Positions 57,258-64,000 of a stretch of DNA of 64,000 bases are shown in pieces. Position numbers and translations under genes: made by a program. The notes under the pieces are model-generated. The model ran no database searches, had not been told where the DNA came from, and saw only the letters and a program-made list of their open reading frames with translations. This DNA is from DATHTC01 sp035456465. Its GTDB lineage: Bacteria; Actinomycetota; Thermoleophilia; Gaiellales; Gaiellaceae. Within the stretch, counting starts at the first letter, position 1, and each line of letters begins with the position of its first letter. The stretch lies in the NCBI GenBank assembly GCA_035456465.1, contig DATIDD010000077.1, forward strand, positions 78,279-142,278, written 5' to 3'.

Positions 57258-58715
57258 TCACGCCGGCCCGAACGCGACGAGCTCCGGCACGGTGCCCGGG
57301 CGCGCCGCGACGCCGGCGCCGACGAGCAGGAGATCGCCCGCGACGGCCGGACAGGCGTTCACGCCCGCGCGCATCCGCGTGCGCCAGAGCGTCCTCCCGT
57401 CGCCGGCGGCGAGTGCGTAGACGGACCCGTCGTAGGTCGACGTGAAGACGACGTCCGAGGCGACGGTCGCGCAGCCGAAGTCGGGCGACGGGAAGCGCCG
57501 CTCCCACAGCCTTCGCCCCGTGGGCGCGTCGAGGGCGACGAGACGGCCGCGCCCGCGCGTCGGGTCGACCGTGTCGAGCTCTTGCCGCGCTGTCGCGCTG
57601 CCCCACCCGCAGAGGTCGACGACGGGCACGAACAGGCGCGCGTGCGCATACGCCATCGGCGTCTCGACACCGCCGAGCAGGCCCGGGCAGACGGTCACCC
57701 GCCGCCGCGGCAGCGGGCCGACGTCGTTCAGGTGCAGCCCGACCACCGTCTCCCACTGCCGGCTGCGCGTCTCGCGGCTCCACGCGATCACCCGCCCGGC
57801 CTTGCCCGCTCCGAAGACGAGGTCGTCGTCGCCGAGGATGGGGGTCGCCTGGAAGTCGTAGTCGCGGACGTCGTGCGGGGTGACCTGGTCGTACCAGAGC
57901 AGCTTCCCTGCACGTGCGTCGAGGACGAGCAGTGAGTCCGTATAGCGAGCCGGGCCGGGGAAGGCGGCGCCGTTCGGCCGCTCGGGGCTGCCGCCCCAGG
58001 GCGAGGGGTTCGAGTTGCCCGCGTACAGCCTGCCCTCCTCGTCGACCGAGACCGGATACCAGAGCCCGCCGCCGCCCGCCTCGAGCGGATAGCGCCACGG
58101 CCGCTCGATCGTGTCGAACTTCCAGCGCACCGCGCCGGTCGCGGCGTCGAGCGCGTAGATCGCCCCGCGCCCGAACGGCGCGTATCCGACCGTGCTCAGG
58201 AAGACGAGCCCCTGCCACGGAACCGGCGCGATGTCGACGAACTGCTCGCGGATGCTCGTCAGGTGCCGGCGCCACAGCTCCCGGCCGGTCGAGGCGGAGA
58301 GCGCGAACGCGTCCGAGTCGGTCGCGCCGTAGACGCGGCCGCGGTCGAGCGCGAGCCCGTTCGGCCCCTCGTTCGGCGCGCGGTACCGACGCACCCACCG
58401 CAACCGCCCGCTCGCCCGGTCGAGCGCGTGGACGTTGCTCCGGAGGTCCTGGACGTAGACGCTGTCGGCGTCGGCGATAGGGGTCGAGGCGAAGACGCCC
58501 GAGAAGGTCGGCGCGGCGGTGAAGCGGTAGCGCCAGCGGACGGTCAGCCGCGCCACGTTGCCGGAGTCGAGCTCCGAGCCGGCGGCGGCGCGCGTGCCGG
58601 CGAGATCGCCGTTCGGGAGGCGCCAGGCTCCCGGCGGGTCCTCCCCGCCGCAGCCGGCCGCCGCGATCGACGCGACCAGGGCGAGGAGAGCGCGTCGTGG
58701 CAGTCGAGCGGGCAT
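57258..58715 (-). CDS. Lipoprotein PQQ-type propeller dehydrogenase-like protein
   Basis: This encodes 485 residues. A lipobox (A-A-G-C at about residue 22) indicates a membrane-anchored lipoprotein. The propeller repeats show L-D-R-A-S-G-R-L-R-W and L-D-A-A-T-G-A-V-R-W. The catalytic region T-P-H-D-V-R-D-Y-D-F-Q places Asp285 at the catalytic site and Asp287 two further on, the D-x-D pattern of lanthanide-type enzymes. It is shorter than typical PQQ alcohol dehydrogenases (about 600). TAGCGT lies 6 nt before the ATG and overlaps the promoter of the divergent gene at 58734. Confidence 0.85.
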   Translation of the reverse strand: MPARLPRRALLALVASIAAAGCGGEDPPGAWRLPNGDLAGTRAAAGSELDSGNVARLTVRWRYRFTAAPTFSGVFASTPIADADSVYVQDLRSNVHALDRASGRLRWVRRYRAPNEGPNGLALDRGRVYGATDSDAFALSASTGRELWRRHLTSIREQFVDIAPVPWQGLVFLSTVGYAPFGRGAIYALDAATGAVRWKFDTIERPWRYPLEAGGGGLWYPVSVDEEGRLYAGNSNPSPWGGSPERPNGAAFPGPARYTDSLLVLDARAGKLLWYDQVTPHDVRDYDFQATPILGDDDLVFGAGKAGRVIAWSRETRSRQWETVVGLHLNDVGPLPRRRVTVCPGLLGGVETPMAYAHARLFVPVVDLCGWGSATARQELDTVDPTRGRGRLVALDAPTGRRLWERRFPSPDFGCATVASDVVFTSTYDGSVYALAAGDGRTLWRTRMRAGVNACPAVAGDLLLVGAGVAARPGTVPELVAFGPA

Positions 58716-58720
58716 CGGGC

Positions 58721-58727
58721 TACGCTA
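58721..58727. promoter_or_regulatory. Shared bidirectional -10 element
   Basis: The heptamer TACGCTA reads TACGCT on the plus strand (7 nt before the GTG at 58734) and TAGCGT on the minus strand (6 nt before the ATG at 58715). Two divergent leaderless genes are thus served by almost the same bases. Confidence 0.65.
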
Positions 58728-58733
58728 TACGCC

Positions 58734-59156
58734 GTGAAGGGGCGCCTTCTCGGCCTGGTGGCGGTCTCGGCGGTGGCGGTCGTGCCGGCTGCGCACGGCT
58801 CTCGCCAGCCGGTCACCATGCCCGCCACGATGCCGGCCACCACGGCGCCGCCGCCGATCGTGAACGTCAAGGTCACGATCACCGACTCGAGGATCAACAT
58901 GCACCCGAAGCGCGGTCAGCGCGGAGCGATCGGGCGCTTCATCCTGCTCAACGTCGGCGCGAAGCCGCACACGTTCACGCTCGGCCACAAGCGGCACGGC
59001 ACGGGCACCCAGACGGGGTTCACGAAGGCGCTGAGGCCCGGCGCGCAGAGCATCCACGTCTTCTACCTCGACTACCGCGGCAAGCTGCCGTACCTCTCCC
59101 CGCTGCCCGCCGACCGGTCGAAGCCGGGAATGCGGGGGACCTTCACGATCTACTGA
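58734..59156 (+). CDS. Secreted cupredoxin-fold-like protein lacking copper Cys
   Basis: This encodes 140 residues. Signal peptide to about residue 22, a short Pro/Thr/Met repeat (M-P-A-T), then a beta-sandwich with V-K-V-T-I-T-D-S-R-I-N-M-H-P and F-I-L-L-N-V-G-A-K-P-H-T-F-T-L. The K-P-H-T-F segment sits where cupredoxins have their first His, but no Cys follows, so no type 1 copper site can form. Leaderless GTG. It may be a structural or copper-binding relative of the cupredoxins at 53-54 kb. Confidence 0.65.
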   Translation: MKGRLLGLVAVSAVAVVPAAHGSRQPVTMPATMPATTAPPPIVNVKVTITDSRINMHPKRGQRGAIGRFILLNVGAKPHTFTLGHKRHGTGTQTGFTKALRPGAQSIHVFYLDYRGKLPYLSPLPADRSKPGMRGTFTIY

Positions 59157-59182
59157 CGCCGACGCCGGGCCGGCGCGTCGGC

Positions 59183-60088
59183 TCAGCGTGGCTGCCAGGC
59201 GGGGGGCGCGTCGCCCGTCGCGACGTGGCCGCCGACCTGGATCGGTGTCGGCTTGGCGGCCGCCTTCACCGCGGGCCGGAGCGCCAGCGCGCCGCGTGAG
59301 ACGTAGGCGAGCGTCCGCCCGTCCGGCGACCAGCCCGCGGGGCCGGTGTCGTTGACGATCCGCCGCGGGCGGTGCGGGGGCGGAACGCGCGCGAGGTAGA
59401 GGCCGAACTGCGGGCAGGGCCCTTCGCCGCAGTCCTCCGGTCCCGTGCTGACGCGCGGCCCGACGTAGGCCACGTCACGGGCGTTCGGGGACAGCGCCGC
59501 CGTCTGTGCGGTCACCGGGTCGAGCGTCAGGCCGTAGTACCTGAGCGGCCTGCCGGTCCGGGCGTCGATGCGGACGAGGTCGCCGGCGCTCGGGGTGAGG
59601 ATGCCCTTCCCGTCGGCCGTCCACGTCGGGCGGCCCGCCGGCGGGCTCAGGCGAAGCCGCCGCGGCTTCCCGCCCGCCGCCGCCATGACGTAGACGCGCC
59701 ACTCCTTCCGGTAGGGGCGGACGAAGGCGATCCGTCTGCCGTCCGGCGACCAGGCGGGGTAGCTGTCGCGCCCGCCGTTCGTCAGCCTGCGCAGGCTCGT
59801 GCCGTCCAGATTCACGCGGAAGAGCCCTGAGCCGAGCCGCGAGAACGCCAGGCGCTGCCCGTCCGGCGCGAAGGCGGGCGCCGTCGCCGGCAGCCTCCCG
59901 GTCGTGAATTGCGCGAGACCCTCGCCGCTCGTCTGCACGCGGAAGAGCTGCGCCGCGCCCGCCCCGCTCGGGTGCGCGGTGAAGACGATCCACCGCGCCG
60001 GCGTCGCAGCTCCGCGCGCCCCGTGCGCGACGACGAGCGCGAGCCCGAGGGCGACGGCACCCGCGTACGACCAGCCCCTCGAGAGCAT
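59183..60088 (-). CDS. TolB/PD40-type beta-propeller secreted protein
   Basis: This encodes 301 residues. A signal peptide (L-A-L-V-V-A-H-G-A-R-G-A) leads to PD40-like blades: A-P-A-F-A-P-D-G-Q-R-L-A-F-S, Y-P-A-W-S-P-D-G-R-R-I-A-F-V and A-G-W-S-P-D-G-R-T-L-A-Y-V. Two Cys (E-D-C-G-E-G-P-C) probably form a disulfide. Such propellers bind proteins or periplasmic ligands. An upstream in-frame GTG near 60136 is possible, but ATG 60088 fits the signal peptide; TATTGC lies 7 nt before it. Confidence 0.8.
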   Translation of the reverse strand: MLSRGWSYAGAVALGLALVVAHGARGAATPARWIVFTAHPSGAGAAQLFRVQTSGEGLAQFTTGRLPATAPAFAPDGQRLAFSRLGSGLFRVNLDGTSLRRLTNGGRDSYPAWSPDGRRIAFVRPYRKEWRVYVMAAAGGKPRRLRLSPPAGRPTWTADGKGILTPSAGDLVRIDARTGRPLRYYGLTLDPVTAQTAALSPNARDVAYVGPRVSTGPEDCGEGPCPQFGLYLARVPPPHRPRRIVNDTGPAGWSPDGRTLAYVSRGALALRPAVKAAAKPTPIQVGGHVATGDAPPAWQPR

Positions 60089-60156
60089 GGGCGGAGCAAT
60101 ACCACATCGCCGCGTCCACCCGGTGTTCAGGATCACGGCCCGACGCAGCGCGTCGG

Positions 60157-62964
60157 CTAGCGCCGCCGCACGCGGATCGGCGCGAGGTTCTGCGGGACGC
60201 GCTGCGAGAGGCCGCTCGGCCACGAGGCGAGGTCGACGGGGCGGCCGGGGCCCGCGACGGTGCGCGAGAAGAACGTCCGCGCGTTCTGCCAGAAGCGGAG
60301 CGTCTGCCCCTGCGCCGAGCGCGGGAGCACGAGCGAGAAGCGGCCGCGCGCGTCGGGCCAGCGCGCGGCCAGCGGGCGGATCACGCCGTTGCGGCCGGAG
60401 ACGCCGACGAGCATCCCCTGGTAGACGGCGCCGGGATAGGAGCTCGTCTCGGCGGGCGGCAGCGTCGTCCCGCTCGCCGGGAGCCGGATGTCGAGCGTCG
60501 CGCTCCGGAGCCGGGCGAAGCGTACGGGTCGCGCCGCCGGGAACGCGTAGGACGTGTTGCCGACGGCGACCTGGACGTTCAGCGGCACCGGGTTGGCCTC
60601 GGTCCGGTCGGACGCCGAGAAGAACGAGACGTAGCGGCCCTGGCCGTCGGTCGGCGTGGACTGCGTCCAGAAGTCGCGGTCGAGCGTCCGGGTGACGACG
60701 ACCGCGCCCCGCACGGGCTCGCCCGACGCGTCCGTGAGGCGCCCGCGGAGCTGGTACGTATAGAGGACGGCAGGCGGCGGCGCGCCTCCGCCGGCGCGGG
60801 CGACGCGCCCGCTGACGAGCACCGTCCCGTTGCGCTGCACCTGCGCCCGGACGCCCGACAGCCGGTACGAGACGGTGAAGGCGCCGCGCGCCCGCAGCAC
60901 GGCGCGCCGCTGCGCCGCGCTCAGCCGGCGGCCGCGGACGGTGGCCGAGGCGGCGCCGACCACGCGCGCCGCGTAGCGCCGCGGCTCGGTGATAGCGATC
61001 GGGTAGCGGAACCGGCCGCTGGCGTCGGTCGCCGTGGGGACGGCGTACGGGCCGACCGCCACGCGCGCGCCCTGCACGGGCGCGCCCCGGAGGGCGACGC
61101 GGCCGCTGACGAGCGGCGTATTCGACGAGCTCGCGCTCCACGCCTGGACGTAAAGCCGTCCTTGCGCGTTGATCCGCGCCGGCGACGGGATCGCGCGCGC
61201 GGCCCGGGGCGCGGCGGCGACCGCCGGCGTCCGCAGCACGCTCGCGAGCCGCTGCGGCAGCGGCGGGAGCGTCCGCTCGCGGGCGAAGCTCCCCCGCGGC
61301 GGCGGTGGATCCTGCGCCTTCGAGCCGCCGAGCGCGAACACGTGCAACTCGGTGCCGGTGCCGCCGTTCGACGAGGTCGGCGTCCCGCCGACGGTGATCG
61401 CGACGTACTCCTTCCCGTTGACCGCGTAGATCGTGGGCCCTGCAGCGATCGGGTGGCTCGTCTGGAATGTCCACAGCACGCGGCCGTTGCGCAGGTCGAA
61501 CGCGCGCACGACGCCGTCGCCGCCGCCGGCGAACCCGAGCCCGCTCGCGGTCGTGGTCACGCCGCCGCGCTCCGGCTCGGGCGTCTTGAATTTCCAGATC
61601 CGGCGCCCCGTGTTGACGTCGATCGCCGAGATCGAGCCGAAGTCCTTCCAGTTCGGGTTGACGGTGCCGAAGGCGCCGATCTCGAGCCCGAGGAAGACGT
61701 CGCCGAGCAGCAGCTTGCGGCGCTTCTGCGTCGGCGTCAGCCGCTGCTGGGTGAGGATCGCGGAGGTCTCGGCGGCGGCGTTCACGACGATGTTCCGACC
61801 GGGGTGGAAGGACGCGGGCGAGTAGTTGAGCCCGCCGATCGCGGCGGGGTAGACGACGACGGGCTGCCCGGGCCGGAGCGGCGGGTGCTCCGTGCGGTCG
61901 ATCACCTTGACGCGCGAGTAGATCGGGCGGCCGGTGCGGGCGTCGTAGGCGAACCAGACCCCTTCCATCGTGGCGACCGAGACGACGCGGCGGCGCGTTC
62001 CCCCGACGCGGGCCGTGTAGACCATCGGCGGCTGCGCCGTGTCGTACGACCACTGGTTGCCGTTCATCTGCTGCTGCCACCACTTCAGCCGTCCCGTCCG
62101 GAGGTCGACCGCGATGAGGGCGTTCGTGCGCGGGTTGCGGCCGGGACGGAGCGCCGGCCAGTAGAGCGGCGTCGGCGACCCGGTCCCGAAGTACAGGGTG
62201 CTCGTCGACGTGTCGATCGTCGTCGGCGTCCACACGACGCCGCCGCCGACCACGCGGCTAGGGCGGCGCCAGTTCTGGACGTCCGGTGGGATCGTCCAGA
62301 ACGGGTTCGCCCAGGCCGGCGTCAGGTTCGGCTTGTAGGCCATCACGAAGCCGCGGACGCCGTACTCCGAGCCCGCGGCGCCGATCACGAGGCGGTTGTT
62401 GGCGCAGACGGGCGCGCTCGTCTCGGAGTAGCCGTAGTTGATCGAGGCGCCCGGCACCGCGGCGGCGATCGGCACCTGCTTGACGACGCGGCCCGTGCGG
62501 CGGTCGAGCGCGACGATCTGCATGTCGAGGGTGAGCAGGAACAGCCGGCCCGCGCAGTAGGCGACGCCGCGGTTGGCGACGATGCCGAAGTTCGAGTAGA
62601 CGGCCGTCTTCTGCGGGTCGTAGCGCCAGAGCACCGCCCCGGTCGTGCCGTTCACCGCCCAGACGTTATTGTCGTTCGTCGTGAGGTAGAGGACGCCGTC
62701 GATCGCGAGCGGGTAGCTCTGCTCGCCGCGCCGGACGGTCGGGTCGAGCCGGCGGAAGTCGACCTTGAAGACGCGGCCGACGCCGTCGACGTTGCCCGGC
62801 GTGATCTGGGTCAGCGGCGAGTACCGGTTCTGGTCGGCCGTGCGTCCAAAGAGCAGCCAGTTCGCGCTCGGCGCGCGGGCGCCGTCGGCGTCGCGGACGA
62901 GGCCTGCCACGACGCCGAGCGCCGCGGCGGCCGCGAGCAGGACGAGCCCGGTTCGCTGCCTCAT
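60157..62964 (-). CDS. PQQ-type propeller protein fused to carboxypeptidase-regulatory-like domains
   Basis: This encodes 935 residues. Signal peptide, then a propeller (about 35-550) with L-F-G-R-T-A-D-Q-N-R-Y-S-P-L, N-G-T-T-G-A-V-L-W-R-Y and I-D-V-N-T-G-R-R-I-W-K. At the usual catalytic position it reads N-Q-W-S-Y-D, Ser306 replacing the catalytic Asp while Asp308 remains, so it may be a non-catalytic or altered quinoprotein. The C-terminal 350 residues hold Ig/carboxypeptidase-regulatory repeats (G-R-V-A-L-R-G-A-P-V-Q-G-A-R; G-R-L-T-D-A-S-G-E-P-V-R-G-A-V). ATG overlaps the VWA stop (ATGA). Confidence 0.87.
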   Translation of the reverse strand: MRQRTGLVLLAAAAALGVVAGLVRDADGARAPSANWLLFGRTADQNRYSPLTQITPGNVDGVGRVFKVDFRRLDPTVRRGEQSYPLAIDGVLYLTTNDNNVWAVNGTTGAVLWRYDPQKTAVYSNFGIVANRGVAYCAGRLFLLTLDMQIVALDRRTGRVVKQVPIAAAVPGASINYGYSETSAPVCANNRLVIGAAGSEYGVRGFVMAYKPNLTPAWANPFWTIPPDVQNWRRPSRVVGGGVVWTPTTIDTSTSTLYFGTGSPTPLYWPALRPGRNPRTNALIAVDLRTGRLKWWQQQMNGNQWSYDTAQPPMVYTARVGGTRRRVVSVATMEGVWFAYDARTGRPIYSRVKVIDRTEHPPLRPGQPVVVYPAAIGGLNYSPASFHPGRNIVVNAAAETSAILTQQRLTPTQKRRKLLLGDVFLGLEIGAFGTVNPNWKDFGSISAIDVNTGRRIWKFKTPEPERGGVTTTASGLGFAGGGDGVVRAFDLRNGRVLWTFQTSHPIAAGPTIYAVNGKEYVAITVGGTPTSSNGGTGTELHVFALGGSKAQDPPPPRGSFARERTLPPLPQRLASVLRTPAVAAAPRAARAIPSPARINAQGRLYVQAWSASSSNTPLVSGRVALRGAPVQGARVAVGPYAVPTATDASGRFRYPIAITEPRRYAARVVGAASATVRGRRLSAAQRRAVLRARGAFTVSYRLSGVRAQVQRNGTVLVSGRVARAGGGAPPPAVLYTYQLRGRLTDASGEPVRGAVVVTRTLDRDFWTQSTPTDGQGRYVSFFSASDRTEANPVPLNVQVAVGNTSYAFPAARPVRFARLRSATLDIRLPASGTTLPPAETSSYPGAVYQGMLVGVSGRNGVIRPLAARWPDARGRFSLVLPRSAQGQTLRFWQNARTFFSRTVAGPGRPVDLASWPSGLSQRVPQNLAPIRVRRR

Positions 62965-63971
62965 TCCGCGCCGATCGTACGGTGCTGCCGGAGGCCGGGC
63001 AAGGCTACCGCGCCTCGCCGGGGCAGGCGCGGCGCGAGCGCGACGGCGAGCGCCGCCAGCGCCGCCAGCGCCAGCCACGGGGCGAGCGGGACGAGGCGCT
63101 CCTCGGCCGCGACTGCGCGGGTCGGCCCCGAGCCGAGCGCGCGCGCGGCGGCCCGGCCGGCCGCCGCGGACTCGTCCTCCGCGAACGCGTCGCCGCCCGC
63201 TGCGGCGGCGAGCGCCGCCAGCGTCTCGCGGCTCCGCTCGTCCGCGCGGTAGAGCCGCTCGACCGTGCCCGCGTCGCGGTAGACGCGCTCGCCATCCGCC
63301 CACACGTGGACGGTGACGAGCTCGATCCGCGCCGTGTCGAGGGCGCGTGCGACGGCGCCTTCCGAGAACGGCCGCGACTCCCCGTCGGTGACGACGACGA
63401 ACGCACGATGCCGGTCGCTCGGCAGGAACAGGCCGCCGCGCGCAGCTTCCGCGAGCGCCGCCAGCGTGGTCGCGACCCGGTCCGACTCGCGCGGCGGCGG
63501 GGACTCGCTCGCGAGCGACCGCGTGACCGTCTCGCTGAACACCGCCTCGTCGGAGCTCGGGAACAGCAGCGGGACGACCCGGTCGGTCATGCTCGCCACG
63601 CCTGTCGGTACGGAGCCGAGCTCGCGACGGATCCGCAGCGCGACCTCGCGCGCGCGGTCGAGTCGTGTCGGCGCCCCGGGCGACGCAGCGGCCTGCATCG
63701 AGCGCGAGACGTCGACGATCACGAAGGCCGCCGCATCGGTGCGGGCGCGGCGTTCCTCCGCGCGCGTGAGCGCCGGCTGCGCGCAGGCGAGGGCCAGGAG
63801 GAGCGGGACGGCGACCACCGCAGCCGCCCGCGTCAGCCCGTGGCCGCGCGGCGCGGCGAGCCCGAGCCCGGCGCGCACGCTGGCGGCGCGCCGGGCGCCG
63901 GCGACGAGCGCGGCCAGCGGCAGGAAGGCGGCGAGGCCGACCAGGAGGCCCAGCGGCGAGAGGAGCGTCAT
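62961..63971 (-). CDS. BatA/MxaC-like VWA-domain membrane protein
   Basis: This encodes 336 residues. Two N-terminal helices, a von Willebrand A domain with MIDAS F-V-I-V-D-V-S-R-S-M-Q (about 83-93) and later V-V-T-D-G-E-S, and a C-terminal helix (A-P-W-L-A-L-A-A-L-A-A-L). This is the BatA/MxaC type that works with MoxR ATPases to assemble or insert cofactors in exported enzymes. It is coupled to the quinoprotein gene downstream, and to a further gene upstream that shares a TGATG. Confidence 0.87.
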   Translation of the reverse strand: MTLLSPLGLLVGLAAFLPLAALVAGARRAASVRAGLGLAAPRGHGLTRAAAVVAVPLLLALACAQPALTRAEERRARTDAAAFVIVDVSRSMQAAASPGAPTRLDRAREVALRIRRELGSVPTGVASMTDRVVPLLFPSSDEAVFSETVTRSLASESPPPRESDRVATTLAALAEAARGGLFLPSDRHRAFVVVTDGESRPFSEGAVARALDTARIELVTVHVWADGERVYRDAGTVERLYRADERSRETLAALAAAAGGDAFAEDESAAAGRAAARALGSGPTRAVAAEERLVPLAPWLALAALAALAVALAPRLPRRGAVALPGLRQHRTIGAE

Positions 63972-64000
63972 CAGTACCCCCGCCCCGGCGTGCCGCCGCC
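63971..64000 (-). CDS. C-terminal end of an upstream gene, cut by the window edge
   Basis: Only the last nine codons and the TGA are inside the window (G-G-G-T-P-G-R-G-Y, stop). The TGATG overlap shows that it belongs to the same operon as the VWA gene. Its identity cannot be told; in comparable clusters it would be another VWA, DUF58 or MoxR-type gene. Confidence 0.55.
   Translation of the reverse strand, partial: GGGTPGRGY

Overview
The window reads as one continuous stretch of very GC-rich actinobacterial chromosome. Most wobble positions are G or C, ATGA/GTGA stop-start overlaps are frequent, and many genes have no Shine-Dalgarno but carry a TAnnnT -10 hexamer 6-8 nt before the start codon (leaderless mRNAs). 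The gene mix (PQQ-type propellers, cupredoxins, a CSLREA beta-helix protein, cyclase-ATPase regulators, a zinc anti-sigma factor) suggests Actinomycetota, possibly class Thermoleophilia. That class-level placement is inference only.
Layout. 0.2-4.2 kb: a small paralogous domain protein with a membrane partner, a PfkB kinase, a secreted intradiol dioxygenase, a small membrane protein and a PAS-PAS histidine kinase. 4.2-7.5 kb: nitrilase and a BBE-type flavoprotein (interrupted by an amber codon) divergent from an HxlR regulator with tandem palindromic operators. 7.5-11.5 kb: tRNA-Lys, small proteins, an ECF sigma/anti-sigma pair, and a tightly overlapping operon with a cupredoxin. 11.7-22.4 kb: an Flp-type pilin, several secreted proteins including a 1404-residue beta-helix protein, a cyclase-NB-ARC-TPR regulator, a Crp/Fnr regulator and tRNA-Val. 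22.5-25.8 kb is decayed and gene-poor: a rhodanese pseudogene, an open frame without a start, a partial duplicate of the tRNA-Glu 3' end with its terminator, and a REP-like palindrome. 25.8-31.4 kb: an autoregulated PadR gene, a variant FtsH operon, an M48 protease and a cyclophilin. 31.4-42.1 kb: CDF transporter, an SDR-glucosidase-glycosyltransferase operon, MFS, MBL-fold hydrolase, two transsulfuration enzymes, a methyltransferase and a DUF218 protein. 42.1-51.1 kb: purine synthesis (purHNM and purFL) around a CtaG-like protein. 51.1-64.0 kb: an exported copper/quinoprotein region with a CopC-CopD fusion, cupredoxins, three PQQ-type propeller proteins, a TolB-like propeller and a VWA protein.
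How it fits together. The two pur clusters form one pathway segment and their lead genes share almost the same -10/start sequence. The last 13 kb looks like an extracytoplasmic redox module, with quinoprotein dehydrogenase-like proteins, candidate blue-copper electron carriers, copper handling, and a VWA protein of the kind seen beside methanol dehydrogenase and MoxR systems. It is the best candidate for an undescribed system. Other high-value points are purL, whose only plausible start is a leaderless CTG, and three regulator genes with palindromes built into their own promoters.
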